From Blastocatellia bacterium (GTDB lineage Bacteria; Acidobacteriota; Blastocatellia; HR10; J050), in assembly GCA_026985075.1 (NCBI GenBank), contig JALSQX010000060.1, positions 62,001-126,000 on the forward strand: 64,000 bases of DNA. The letters run 5' to 3'. Every line of letters starts with the position of its first letter. Positions within the stretch are counted from its first letter, which is position 1. Made by a program: the position numbers and the translations under genes. This document shows positions 51,998 through 61,429 of this stretch, in pieces. Under the pieces are notes generated by a model. The model saw only the letters and a program-made list of their open reading frames with translations, was not told the origin of the DNA and made no database searches.

Positions 51998-52525
51998 TTA
52001 CCGTTCGGATTCCTTCCCCCGGAAAACCTGACACGTATTCTTGAGGACGGGCATCCACTTATCGCGATGTTCTTGCTCGGATAATGTTCGTTCCCCCAGA
52101 GGATCCATGCCCGTTCGTTTATTGATCAGGTACATAGCCGCGAAGCGAATAGCTGATTGAAAGAGTTCGACGAGGTGCGCGCAGCCGGTATCTTTCCCCA
52201 CCAGTTCGACAACGCGGCGATTGATGCCCCGTCCAATCACCTCCCCTTGGAGTTGATCCACACGATCCAGCGCTCGGAGACAGAGCGTTGGATAGGGTCG
52301 TTTAGCCATATCGGCTGTGACCTCCTGAATCTTTCCGCTGATGACATCTACCAGCATTTCGGCATGAAAGCTATGCTCGACATCGATCAACGAGGCGAGG
52401 ACTTTGAATACCGGTCCATCATCGTCAAGGATCTTGATGTTCACATTCCGTTCAAGCATCACTCCCATACGTCCCTTTTGGCATTCCCGAGCAAAGCGCC
52501 ATTGACCACTCGGGTTGACAGACAT
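51998..52525 (-). CDS. DUF2889 family protein
   Basis: 175 residues. The DUF2889 pattern is visible: ARSTVD-like start region replaced by FKVLASLIDVEHSFHAEM, then ISGKIQEVTADMAKRPYPTLC, GEVIGRGINRRVVELVG, and the signature DTGCAHLVELFQSAIRFAA. Function of the family is unknown. It is often found beside oxygenase or CoA-ester genes. It starts three bases after the stop of the luciferase-like gene upstream, without a strong ribosome site, so it may be translated by coupling. Confidence 0.75.
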   Translation of the reverse strand: MSVNPSGQWRFARECQKGRMGVMLERNVNIKILDDDGPVFKVLASLIDVEHSFHAEMLVDVISGKIQEVTADMAKRPYPTLCLRALDRVDQLQGEVIGRGINRRVVELVGKDTGCAHLVELFQSAIRFAAMYLINKRTGMDPLGERTLSEQEHRDKWMPVLKNTCQVFRGKESER

Positions 52526-52528
52526 CTG

Positions 52529-53557
52529 TTATTGGTGAAAGTGAGGGATGACCTCCGTGCCGAACAGTTTGATGCAGTCCAGTACTTTGTCCCACGCCGG
52601 CCCTTCCGGCAAGCGAAAGCGCATCACGATCTCATCGACTCCATACTCCCGCTCATACATCTCAATCTGCTTGATGCAATCTTCCGGAGAGCCCAGAACC
52701 AAGTGCTTGCTTCCGCGTTCGATGGTGAAATCCGATTCTGACTGGAATTCCGGGTGGTGAGTCAGGATGCCCCAACGAAAGTAAAACAACCACTCTTCAA
52801 TGGCGAGGCGACCAAAGACCTCTTCGGCTTCCCGGCGGGTGGGGGCCACCCACCCATCGCGCATGAGAACCACTTTGGAGCGACGCCCCGCCGCCTTGGC
52901 CGCGTCCCGATAAATCTTGACCTGATCGAGCCACACCTTCTTATCCAGCGGGAATGGATCGCTACACCAGGCATCGCCAATCCGACCCGCGCGGGCAATT
53001 GTTTTGGGAAACATCCCGCCAACCCACCACTCAGGCATTGGCTGCTGATACGGCTTAGGCGTGAGCATCACATCCTTGAAATGGTAAAACACCCCATCGA
53101 AGGAAAATCTCTCTTCCGTCCACGCTCGCCTGATCACTTCCACCGCCTCCTCGAACCGTCGGCCTCGCTCATGATGGGGGACGCCGAACATTTGGCTGTA
53201 TCCGGAGTGATATCCCGACGCGATGCCAAAAATGACCCGTCCTCGAGACATCTGATCAATCAGGGCGACTTGCTCGGCTACATGCATGGGATTGTGCAAA
53301 GGCAAAACGAGAATATAGCTCCCAATCCGGGCGCGGCTGGTTCGTATGGCTAACGCGGCTAACAGGATGAGCGAAGAGGGGAAGAAACACTCTGTACGCC
53401 CATGTCGCTCAGGAACGAGTAGCGCATCGAATCCCACTTCTTCGGCCAATTCCGCCTCACGAAAGAGCTGATCGATGAAAGCTCCTACTTCCGATGATGT
53501 AGGAATGGGGCGATTGTAGGGTCCGCCATGGGTATCGATCAAATAATGGAGTCTCAT
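52529..53557 (-). CDS. Luciferase-like (LLM) flavin-dependent monooxygenase
   Basis: 342 residues, LLM class. Typical: MRLHYLIDTHGG start, ELAEEVGFDALLVPERHGRTE, RIGSYILVLPLHNPMHVAEQVALIDQMSRGRVIFGIASGYH, RRFEEAVEVIRRAW, and a C-terminal HLVLGSPEDCIKQIEMYE. The family uses FMN or F420 to oxygenate or dehydrogenate substrates. It pairs with a second, related enzyme upstream. The start has GGAAGGGCAAG. Substrate is unknown; oxidation of a ketone or ring carbon is consistent with the surrounding operons. Confidence 0.9.
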   Translation of the reverse strand: MRLHYLIDTHGGPYNRPIPTSSEVGAFIDQLFREAELAEEVGFDALLVPERHGRTECFFPSSLILLAALAIRTSRARIGSYILVLPLHNPMHVAEQVALIDQMSRGRVIFGIASGYHSGYSQMFGVPHHERGRRFEEAVEVIRRAWTEERFSFDGVFYHFKDVMLTPKPYQQPMPEWWVGGMFPKTIARAGRIGDAWCSDPFPLDKKVWLDQVKIYRDAAKAAGRRSKVVLMRDGWVAPTRREAEEVFGRLAIEEWLFYFRWGILTHHPEFQSESDFTIERGSKHLVLGSPEDCIKQIEMYEREYGVDEIVMRFRLPEGPAWDKVLDCIKLFGTEVIPHFHQ

Positions 53558-53602
53558 CTTGCCCTTCCTTCCGTCTGGTGCGGCCGGTTGGCGCGCCGAC
53601 CA

Positions 53603-54646
53603 TCATTGATGGAAATGCGGAATCACTTCCTTTCCAAACAGCTCGATACATCGCATCGTGGCTCGGTGATCAGGACCGGTGGGATGACGGAAGTAAAAAA
53701 TGATATACTCACACCCTACTTCCCGGCGATACCGCTCAATCTCATCCACAACCTGAGCGGGCGTGCCCGCAATCAACCGATCGGGCACGATCCGATCGTA
53801 GGTCCACTCTTCATCTCGGATGGTACGCACCCAGGGCTCCCAATCGGCATTGAATCGCCCGGACTCGAAAAATCCCAAGTTCTTGTAAAAGAGATGATAG
53901 TCTCGCACCGTGGGCCACCACACTTCGCGTAATTCCCTCTCGTCGTATGAGACCCAACCGTCACGAATCAGCACGACTTGGACGTTGTCTTGATTCCCGT
54001 GCTCGGCGGCCGACTGGCGATAGATCTCCGCCCAGGCCTTCATCACATGAATGACGTGCAAAGGATCCGATACCCAGCCAGTTCCCAATCGACCAGCACG
54101 CTTCAACGCCGGTTCACTCATGGCACCGATCCAAATGGGTGGGTGCGGTTTCTGGATGACACGAGGGGTGATCATCACGTTCTCAAGCTGAAAGTACTCG
54201 CCCTGGAACGAGAAAGGTTGACCGCTCCAAGCCCGGCGCAAGATCTCGATCTCTTCGGTGAACCGTTTCACCACACCCTTCATGGAAATACCAAACAGCC
54301 TGAACTCGGGCTCGTTCAGATTCAACCCCACGCCCAAGATGACACGCCCTTTGGAGATATTATCGAGGACGGCAACTTCTTCAGCGACGTGGATAGGATG
54401 CCACTCAGGCAGGTGCATGATCGATGTACCCAACCGCAGACGCTCAGTATGCGCCGCTACGGCAGCCAAGAACAACAACGGAGCACATAGGTACCCATCA
54501 GGCATCATGTGGTGCTCAGGGACGAAGAGGCCATCAAATCCAACTGCCTCGGCCAACTTGGCTTCCTCGAAGATCTCATCATAAAGGTGTGGAATCCGCG
54601 CCCCATCGGGGGGATCCTGGGTGTTGACTAACAGGCCGAATTTCAT
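53603..54646 (-). CDS. Luciferase-like (LLM) flavin-dependent monooxygenase
   Basis: 347 residues. KFGLLVNTQDPPDGARIPHL start, EAVGFDGLFVPEHHMMPDG, RLGTSIMHLPEWHPIHVAEE, RVILGVGLNLNEPEF, RLIAGTPAQVVDEIERYRRE, and GCEYIIFYFRHPTGPDH. It is homologous to the next gene (both end with CIELFGKEVIPHFHQ or a close variant). First gene of this small operon, with CTGGAGGTCTCGAT before ATG at 54646. A 12-base inverted repeat lies 34 bases upstream. The product probably oxygenates a CoA-pathway intermediate, in step with or instead of the second enzyme. Confidence 0.9.
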   Translation of the reverse strand: MKFGLLVNTQDPPDGARIPHLYDEIFEEAKLAEAVGFDGLFVPEHHMMPDGYLCAPLLFLAAVAAHTERLRLGTSIMHLPEWHPIHVAEEVAVLDNISKGRVILGVGLNLNEPEFRLFGISMKGVVKRFTEEIEILRRAWSGQPFSFQGEYFQLENVMITPRVIQKPHPPIWIGAMSEPALKRAGRLGTGWVSDPLHVIHVMKAWAEIYRQSAAEHGNQDNVQVVLIRDGWVSYDERELREVWWPTVRDYHLFYKNLGFFESGRFNADWEPWVRTIRDEEWTYDRIVPDRLIAGTPAQVVDEIERYRREVGCEYIIFYFRHPTGPDHRATMRCIELFGKEVIPHFHQ

Positions 54647-54679
54647 ATCGAGACCTCCAGCAGCAGAGCGATTCACCAA

Positions 54680-54719
54680 GGAGGTGAGGTTTCACCCAGA
54701 GGAGTGTAACCTCACCTCC
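54680..54719 (-). repeat. 12-base perfect inverted repeat before the LLM operon
   Basis: GGAGGTGAGGTT (54680-54691) and AACCTCACCTCC (54708-54719) are perfect reverse complements with a 16-base loop. It lies 34-73 bases before the ATG of the first LLM gene. No run of U follows on either strand, so it is not a standard terminator. It could be a leader hairpin or a large operator. Confidence 0.7.
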
Positions 54720-55241
54720 TCCATGGAATCAAGCGGTGGGGTCATCGGTCATCGCTGTCTCTCGGAAATAACGAACAGAGCATCGGAACCGACATCCTCA
54801 GAGAGTGAATCCTGTAAAACTCCCCTCGTGCGGCTGCGGAATTCACACCATCGGGCGAAACTTGCGCGTGGACAAACATACAGCATCTCACCCTCAGTCA
54901 TCGGTTTCCTAGAAGCGGGGGTGGACTTCATGGGGTCTTGGAAACTTTTTTCTACTCACTCCCTGCCACGTCAGAACTCACCTCATCTTGGACTGATAGG
55001 ATCTTCTTTCGCGGTCTTTAAGCCCAGAGAATCAGGGGCACCAAGCCTCCTCTGGTAGCTTAATACACCTCGGCTGATGACAACCTCTCTCCCACTCGTG
55101 CTCGCGGATGAAAACCGTGAACGCCCTGGTTAGGCTCAGAGGAGTGAAGGCTGGTTGTCTCTGAAGCTGTTCACTTTTGCGAGTTCTTCGTGTACAGCCC
55201 GCTCCTCTGATATCCTCGCAGCCTCTCGCACGCGCTGCCGA
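54720..55241. other. Intergenic gap between the receptor gene and the LLM operon
   Basis: About 520 bases. It should hold the end of the TonB-type receptor transcript and the promoter of the LLM operon, but I see no strong terminator or consensus promoter. Short open frames exist without recognisable motifs. Confidence 0.4.
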
Positions 55242-58200
55242 TCAGAATGTCAATTTCAGACTGAACTGAATCTGTCGGGGCGTGCCCACCGTGTCGCTAA
55301 TCCTGCCCGCTTGCGGATTACATGAATGGATCTGTGCCTGGGCCGCCGTCAGGTTACAAGGTAAAGCATCCAGTTCGGCTTGTGTGGGAACGTGGTCGAA
55401 CTGGGGCACACCACCCACATACAATTGATTGAACGGCAGCGCGAAGTTCGGATGATTGAGAATGTTGAAGAACTCGGTGCGGAAGTGGAGTTCGGTACCC
55501 TCCCGAATGGTGAACTTCTTCACGAGCCCCAAATCAAGGTTATGGAAACCGGGACCACGTACGGACGTTCGAGGAGCATCACCCAGGTGTCCTGGATCCT
55601 GAAGGGCGAACGCCTTAGGGTCGAAGTATCGTTCCACTCCTCCTAACACCGGATTCGAGCGCAAGATGTTGGGGCGATCGGGAAAATCTATATTGTCCCC
55701 CACGCCGGTGATCCCGAAACCGGCTAACACGGAGAACGGATACCCACTTCGGAACTCGCCCAGGGCTGTCAGATTCCATCCCCCTAACAGGGCCTGTGTG
55801 AGTCCAGTGGCGCTAGAGAGGAACCGTCTCCCCCGGCCAAAGGGGAGTTCGTAAACCACATTCAACGTGGAACGGTGTCGAACGCTGAATAACGACTCTG
55901 ACCGATCGAGATGGCGATCGGGTGGAAACTGACTTGCCTGAGCGACACCCCTAATGATGTTATTAGAATTGAATGCGTCGGATTCAGACAGCGCTTTGGC
56001 GAAGGCGTAGGTGAATTGAAAGGTCAGGCCCTTACTGAACCGGCGCGCCACCTGGAAGGCGAGAGAATGGTAATTGGCGTTGGCATCGAACCGCTTGCTG
56101 TACAATGAAAACCCGATGTTATTGATGGCCGGAGCTGCCGTCCCCACACTGGCACAGGCGGGCGGAAAGATCGGTCGCCCGTTCTCGACGCCACAGGGCA
56201 AGTTATGATTGGCTTCAATCTTCCGTGGGATGTGATACGACTGTGAACCAGCATAGGTGACGGTGAATGTCAACCTCCCCGGCAATTGCCGTTCGACTTC
56301 CACATGCCATTGTAGTGAGGTGGGCGAATTGACCGGTTCTAGCAGCCCAGTGACCAACCCGACGAAGGGTGTCGGCTCAGTACATCGGTCACAAGTGGGG
56401 AATGGGAGTTGCGGTAGAAATCCCGGAGCAATGGGCGCTCCAAAGAAGGTGTTCAACACGGGCTCGGGAGCGTTCCACTGGAGTTGACCTTGTCCTATAC
56501 CTTCGAAGCCAAGAAATTCATTGAACACGCCAAACCCAGCCCGGATGACTGTCCTCCCGTTACCCACCGGATCATAGGCAATTCCCAATCGCGGCTGGAA
56601 CTGAGTGAGTGAATAGTTATGATAGGGTTCTCCCACCGTAATCGTCGTGTCCTCTGGCCGTCGCCAATTCCCTAATTTATTGTGAACGTCGCGAAGAATG
56701 GGAACTTGAAATTCATGCCGCAACCCCAAGGTAATGGTCAAATTGGGAAGGGCGCGCCAGGCATCTTCAACATACCAAGCCACCAATGTGGTGCGCACGC
56801 CAAAGCTGGCATCGGCTCCATCACGACGAATGATCACGACAGCTGGATTTGCCGCCAGGAAGTCATTCAAGGTGAGGAAGGTATAGCTGCCTCCGGGGAT
56901 AACCGCCGAGTTCCAGTTCCACTGGAACCGGTTCACCATGATACCAAACTTCAGTAAGTGTTTCTCGTGCGTGTAAACCAGATCATCATTGAGCACGAAA
57001 TTGTTCCGCACCAAATGGAACGGGCTAGCGTCATCGTTTCCCAGCAAGGTGAGCGTGCCACTTGTCGTTCCCGCTGTCCCACCGCCGACCGAAATCACGC
57101 CGATAGTTTGCCGGGCTGGATTCCCAGTAAATTGATCTGGTCGGAGCGGTACTGTTGGCTCGGTCGCCGCGAAAACGTTCGAGCGTAAGTAACTGAAGCT
57201 TGCCGTATTAACGAGGCTGGGGGAGAAGGTCCGCGTCCACTTCAAGAGCCAATTCTGGACGCGATCTGTCCGCAAGAACTCAAACGTGGGGAGATGGAAT
57301 GCACTTAGGGCATCAGCATCTGTGATTGAATAACGCGCCTGGAATTGATCCTTATCAGTGAGCGTATGATTGATATTCACGAGACCAAAGTCCTGACGCG
57401 TGGGTTGCCTATTTTGAAAGAGGTGTTCCGCAATGCCGCCCCCCAGATCAGCGCCATTGGGAAGCGGATAGAGATCGAGGATGGCACGCACGCCTGGAGA
57501 AATCGCTACCGGCTCCCCGTTCGGACCAAACACGGGGAAGTTGCAGCTCCCCCCCAATCCGCCATTACGGGCACATTCGTTAGGGACAAAGGCAATTTCC
57601 GTGGTCGTCAACCTCTGTCGCAATCCCTCATAGTTGGCGAAGAAAAAGGTTCGGTCCCGCTTGATGGGACCGCCCATCGCCGCGCCAAACTGATTGCGTC
57701 GGAAGGGGGGCTTCTCCCGGTCGAAGAAGGCTCGGGAATCGAAGATGTCGTTCCGCAAGAATTCGTAGACGCTGCCGTGGAATTCGTTGGTGCCGCTACG
57801 GGTGGCAAAGCTCACTACTGCTCCCCCGGCACCGCCATAGGCGGCGCTGAAGGAGTGAGTGATGACCTTGAATTCTTGAATGGCTTCCACTCCCGGCATG
57901 TCGCCCGCCGCCGCCGTGCCTGGCGCAGTGAAGTTGCCGTTGCTGAAGTTCACCCCGTCGACCAAGTAGGCAACCGATGAACCCATCAAGCCTCCGGCGC
58001 TGATATAGGAGCCTGTGTTCGTCGCCGCCCCCAATACTGTGGGCGGCGTGGCACTCGTCATCTTCACCAAGCCAGGTTGTTGCGTCACCAAGGCGGTGAA
58101 ACTGCGCTGATTCAATGGTAACTCGAGAACTTGGACTTCCTGGATGATATTACTCACCTCCGCCTTGGTCGTCTCCAGAGTTTCTACCGCTTCGGCACTC

Positions 58201-58619
58201 ACATCAATGCTCTCCACTAACTCTCCCACTTGCATGGTGATCTTCAACGACTCAGTGGCTCCCACGTCCAGTTGCACATCGCGGATGACGACCTTCTTGA
58301 AGCCCTCTGCCTCGACATCCACCTGATAGGCTCCGGCGGGCAACTGCGACACGATGAAATGCCCGGTGCTATCGCTCACGGTTTCACGTGTCAAGCCGGT
58401 TCTTTGATTCCTGACGGTGACACGGGCGCCAGCGATGGCCGCGCCCATCTCGTCAGCCACGTCCCCGGCGAGCGTCGCCGTGGTCACGGCACCCTGGGCC
58501 ATAGCCGGCTCGACACTCACCACATAGATGAATCCCCCAATCATGAGGGTCAAAAGGATATGGATCCATTGACCCTGATAGGGGAACACTCCCCTTTGGC
58601 CTGTTGGCTTTTTCCCCAT
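55242..58619 (-). CDS. TonB-dependent receptor-like protein with N-terminal carboxypeptidase-regulatory domain (Oar type)
   Basis: 1125 residues, outer membrane. A signal peptide with hydrophobic core (ILLTLMIGGFIYVVSV) is cut at about AMAQG. Residues ~45-125 are a CarboxypepD_reg domain (ADEMGAAIAGARVTVRNQRTG, FIVSQLPAGAYQVDVEAEGF). A plug-like region follows (LPLNQRSFTALVTQQPG), then a long beta-barrel ending in phenylalanine (IQFSLKLTF). Such Oar-like receptors are abundant in Acidobacteriota and take up large or hydrophobic substrates. AGTAGGAGGATTCGATC precedes the ATG. The promoter with a palindrome lies about 400 bases upstream; the receptor may import the substrate of the CoA-ester pathways. 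Confidence 0.9.
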   Translation of the reverse strand: MGKKPTGQRGVFPYQGQWIHILLTLMIGGFIYVVSVEPAMAQGAVTTATLAGDVADEMGAAIAGARVTVRNQRTGLTRETVSDSTGHFIVSQLPAGAYQVDVEAEGFKKVVIRDVQLDVGATESLKITMQVGELVESIDVSAEAVETLETTKAEVSNIIQEVQVLELPLNQRSFTALVTQQPGLVKMTSATPPTVLGAATNTGSYISAGGLMGSSVAYLVDGVNFSNGNFTAPGTAAAGDMPGVEAIQEFKVITHSFSAAYGGAGGAVVSFATRSGTNEFHGSVYEFLRNDIFDSRAFFDREKPPFRRNQFGAAMGGPIKRDRTFFFANYEGLRQRLTTTEIAFVPNECARNGGLGGSCNFPVFGPNGEPVAISPGVRAILDLYPLPNGADLGGGIAEHLFQNRQPTRQDFGLVNINHTLTDKDQFQARYSITDADALSAFHLPTFEFLRTDRVQNWLLKWTRTFSPSLVNTASFSYLRSNVFAATEPTVPLRPDQFTGNPARQTIGVISVGGGTAGTTSGTLTLLGNDDASPFHLVRNNFVLNDDLVYTHEKHLLKFGIMVNRFQWNWNSAVIPGGSYTFLTLNDFLAANPAVVIIRRDGADASFGVRTTLVAWYVEDAWRALPNLTITLGLRHEFQVPILRDVHNKLGNWRRPEDTTITVGEPYHNYSLTQFQPRLGIAYDPVGNGRTVIRAGFGVFNEFLGFEGIGQGQLQWNAPEPVLNTFFGAPIAPGFLPQLPFPTCDRCTEPTPFVGLVTGLLEPVNSPTSLQWHVEVERQLPGRLTFTVTYAGSQSYHIPRKIEANHNLPCGVENGRPIFPPACASVGTAAPAINNIGFSLYSKRFDANANYHSLAFQVARRFSKGLTFQFTYAFAKALSESDAFNSNNIIRGVAQASQFPPDRHLDRSESLFSVRHRSTLNVVYELPFGRGRRFLSSATGLTQALLGGWNLTALGEFRSGYPFSVLAGFGITGVGDNIDFPDRPNILRSNPVLGGVERYFDPKAFALQDPGHLGDAPRTSVRGPGFHNLDLGLVKKFTIREGTELHFRTEFFNILNHPNFALPFNQLYVGGVPQFDHVPTQAELDALPCNLTAAQAQIHSCNPQAGRISDTVGTPRQIQFSLKLTF

Positions 58620-59014
58620 GATCGAATCCTCCTACTGAATGGATTTGAAAAATGGTCTGAGTGACCGAGCGATACCGAAAGGATCCCTCTATTTGAGAAC
58701 ATCGGCAATCCCAACCTATGAGATAACTCGCGGCCCCCAGCATGGGGCATTCTCCAGTCCCGTAGATTCATTAATTAAAGGACAATCGCGGCACCGAATG
58801 CTCTCGACCAGCCTCGCTGCTGGCCCGGTAGAGTAGGTCATGAAGAGGGAGCATATACTGCTCGCGCTTTATCGACAGGCTGCCGCCATCCCGGTTAAGC
58901 AACCGGTTCAAAAGAATGATCTTTAGCGGCCCGCACTTCCAATCGAACGATGAACATCCCACCACGAGCATCTTGCCAGGGATCCCTCGTCCCGCGCATC
59001 CACAGGCTATTTCT
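58620..59014. other. Long leader between operator-promoter and receptor gene
   Basis: About 395 bases would be transcribed ahead of the receptor gene. A minus-strand frame of 66 codons (58771-58971) starts MLVVGCSSFDWKCGPLK but has a weak ribosome site and no family. No recognised riboswitch or terminator was found. The length is unusual for a simple leader. Confidence 0.4.
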
Positions 59015-59062
59015 TACCAAACAACCGTTTGGTATAATAACGCATCTCTCTCATCATGTCAA
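59015..59062 (-). promoter_or_regulatory. Receptor promoter with perfect operator palindrome
   Basis: Minus strand: TTGACA (59062-59057), 17 bases, TATTAT (59039-59034), directly followed by a perfect palindrome at 59015-59034 (TACCAAAC, AACC, GTTTGGTA), covering +1. The arrangement and sequence are the same as at 51238-51285, which suggests the same TetR-type regulator for the large operon and the receptor. Confidence 0.82.
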
Positions 59063-59190
59063 GTGATCTGATAAGGGGTCGAGTTGCTCAAGAATATAGA
59101 GTGGGGCTGAGAGGGCAAGCCTATGAGGCGATCCTAACCGCAACTCCCTGTAAGGAATGGGCTTCCGGAGATAGCCCAGTGGAGGCTGAA

Positions 59191-61224
59191 CTATGATCCC
59201 CGTTCAGGTTGTATGAGCGCTTGACTCAAGATCTCTGCAATATCCAGAACCTGCATCGAGCGCTCGTCCGCCTTGGCTTTGGCACCGTCCTCCAACATGA
59301 TCATGCAAAATGGGCAAGAGACGGCCACAATATCAACTCCCGTTTCCAGGGCGTGGGTCACCCGTTCATGGTTGATTCTCGTACCCAATTCCTCAGTCCA
59401 CATCAACCCACCACCAGCGCCACAGCAGAAGGCCTTTTCTCGACATGCTTTCATTTCTCTGATACCACCAGTAGCGCCTGCACGGATGACCCGCCTCGGC
59501 TCTTCGTAGAGGCCATTGTACCGCCCCAGATAACAGGGATCATGGTATGTTATTCTCTTGGATATTATCGGTTCGGGGGTGAGCCGCCCTTCGCTCACAA
59601 GCTCAGCGAGCAACTGACTGTGATGCACCACCTCGTAGTGCCCTCCAAACTGGGGATACTCGTGCCGAAAGCAGTTAAAACAATGGGGACAGGGAGTCAC
59701 GATCCTCCTGACCCTATACCGATCTAATTGCCGAATATTCTCTCGCACGATTTGCTCAAACAAGTACTCATGCCCAATTCGCCGAGCTGGATCCCCGACG
59801 CAACGCTCATGTTGACCAAGAATACCATAGCGAATACCCGCCCGGTCGAGAAGGCGCGCCAAGGCTCGAACGACTCTTTGATTCCGATCATTCAACGCTG
59901 AGGCACACCCGACCCACAGGAGGTAGTCAGGATTAGCAACTTCTGAAATGTGCGCTACTGAGAGATCCTGGCACCAATCGGTGCGCGAACTGGTCGTTCC
60001 TCGAAACGGATGCCCGCGGTCTTGGAGGGATTTGAGCGCATCAGCCATTAAGTCCGGGCATCGCGCTTCCTCCATCACCAGATAACGTCGCATGTTCACG
60101 ATCTTGGGAATGTGCTCTATGAACACGGGGCAGGCTTCCATGCACGCCATACACGTGGTACAAGACCAAAGGGTCTCCTCTCTGATGAACGTCCCCACCA
60201 AGGAACCAGCTCCCTCTCCAGTTCCTTGCCCCGCCCGGCGATGGAGCGCTTCGCGTAAATCCAGTATCAAGGTTTTCGGAGACAACGGCTTAGCCGTCGC
60301 CGTCGCTGGGCATTCTTGCTGACACCGTCCACACTCAGTACAGGCATCCAGATCGAGTAAGTCTTTCCACGTGAAGTCTTCAATCCAGGCTGTCCCTAAT
60401 CTCTCGGATGCTTCAATGTCCACGGGTTTGAGCATGGCTCCCGCTGGTTCCAGTGAACGAAAATAGACATTGGCGGCAGAGGCGAAGATATGAGCCAACT
60501 TTGTGTAGGGCAACCAAGCGATGAACCCATAGACAATAGCCATATGGAACCACCACAAAAACCGATGTGCTGAGCGCATGGCTTCAATAGGCAGCCACTT
60601 CTCAATCCCACCAGCTAATACCCAACCTACCGGCGACCAACGCCCCCAAGGATCATGTGTCACTGCGATCCTCAATCCTTCTAGAAGAAAACCGGTGATG
60701 AGAATGAGGAGAATGAGCAAGAGTAGTGTCGCGTCTTCCCAAGCCTTCTGCCGCCGTGCTCCCGGTCGTTCCGGCGTGTTATAATGGAGTCGATTTAGTT
60801 TTGAGACATACCGCCTCCCCATCAACATCAACGTTCCCATAATGGCAAGGAATCCAAACACATCTACGATGAACGATTGAAAAACGAGGTAAAACGCCCC
60901 TTGCATGATGTGAAGCCTGAAGTCCTGGTGAACCATGACCACGAGCGTGGCGATGAACAAAACAATGAACCCGGAAAACAGAAGAAAATGAGACCATCCG
61001 GAATAGCTCTCCCTGACCATCCGCTTGTGGCCCAGTACATATACAACAAAGGCGATCAGCCGCTGCTTCACCTGTTGCCTGCGATTAATATCTGACTGCC
61101 CCATCCTCCACAGTTTGTACCGCCGATACCATCCATAGCAGAAAACCAGTATTGTCGGCCCCAAGAGCACATACATCAACCAGATGTGGTCAATATTCCA
61201 ATAGACTTCACGCGTCGGCATCAT
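59191..61224 (-). CDS. Membrane FeS oxidoreductase, ETF:menaquinone oxidoreductase-like (EMO/DUF224)
   Basis: 677 residues. The N-terminal ~250 form about six membrane helices of NarI-like cytochrome b type, with histidines for haem (GWSHFLLFSGFIV, SAHRFLWWFHMAIVYGF). Two 4Fe-4S motifs follow: CTECGRCQQECP and CTTCMACMEACP. Two cysteine-rich CCG-type domains come next (VTPCPHCFNCFRHEY; AFCCGAGGGLMW, VAVSCPFCMIMLE). This order matches the enzyme that passes electrons from EtfAB to menaquinone in bacteria lacking classic ETF-QO. It would connect the acyl-CoA dehydrogenases and EtfAB of this window to respiration. GGAGGCCAACAGC precedes the ATG. Confidence 0.88.
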   Translation of the reverse strand: MMPTREVYWNIDHIWLMYVLLGPTILVFCYGWYRRYKLWRMGQSDINRRQQVKQRLIAFVVYVLGHKRMVRESYSGWSHFLLFSGFIVLFIATLVVMVHQDFRLHIMQGAFYLVFQSFIVDVFGFLAIMGTLMLMGRRYVSKLNRLHYNTPERPGARRQKAWEDATLLLLILLILITGFLLEGLRIAVTHDPWGRWSPVGWVLAGGIEKWLPIEAMRSAHRFLWWFHMAIVYGFIAWLPYTKLAHIFASAANVYFRSLEPAGAMLKPVDIEASERLGTAWIEDFTWKDLLDLDACTECGRCQQECPATATAKPLSPKTLILDLREALHRRAGQGTGEGAGSLVGTFIREETLWSCTTCMACMEACPVFIEHIPKIVNMRRYLVMEEARCPDLMADALKSLQDRGHPFRGTTSSRTDWCQDLSVAHISEVANPDYLLWVGCASALNDRNQRVVRALARLLDRAGIRYGILGQHERCVGDPARRIGHEYLFEQIVRENIRQLDRYRVRRIVTPCPHCFNCFRHEYPQFGGHYEVVHHSQLLAELVSEGRLTPEPIISKRITYHDPCYLGRYNGLYEEPRRVIRAGATGGIREMKACREKAFCCGAGGGLMWTEELGTRINHERVTHALETGVDIVAVSCPFCMIMLEDGAKAKADERSMQVLDIAEILSQALIQPERGS

Positions 61225-61429
61225 GCTGTTGGCCTCCTATCGCAACTCCAACCAGATTCACTGCCACTTGAACGATCCGATCCCAGCGTATATTTCGTAC
61301 CCTGACTCAGGTTAGCGCAATATGATGGCTATTTCCGAAAAGACCTTTACCACAGGATTGCTCTAACCTTCTCGTGAATCTATTGCGCGGACATCATGCA
61401 GTGCCTGCCTCTCTGCCTACGACAGACTT

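Noticed and set aside
58771-58971. Small 66-codon gene in the receptor leader
   Set aside because: Weak ribosome site, no recognisable family, and no sign of conservation that can be judged from one sequence.
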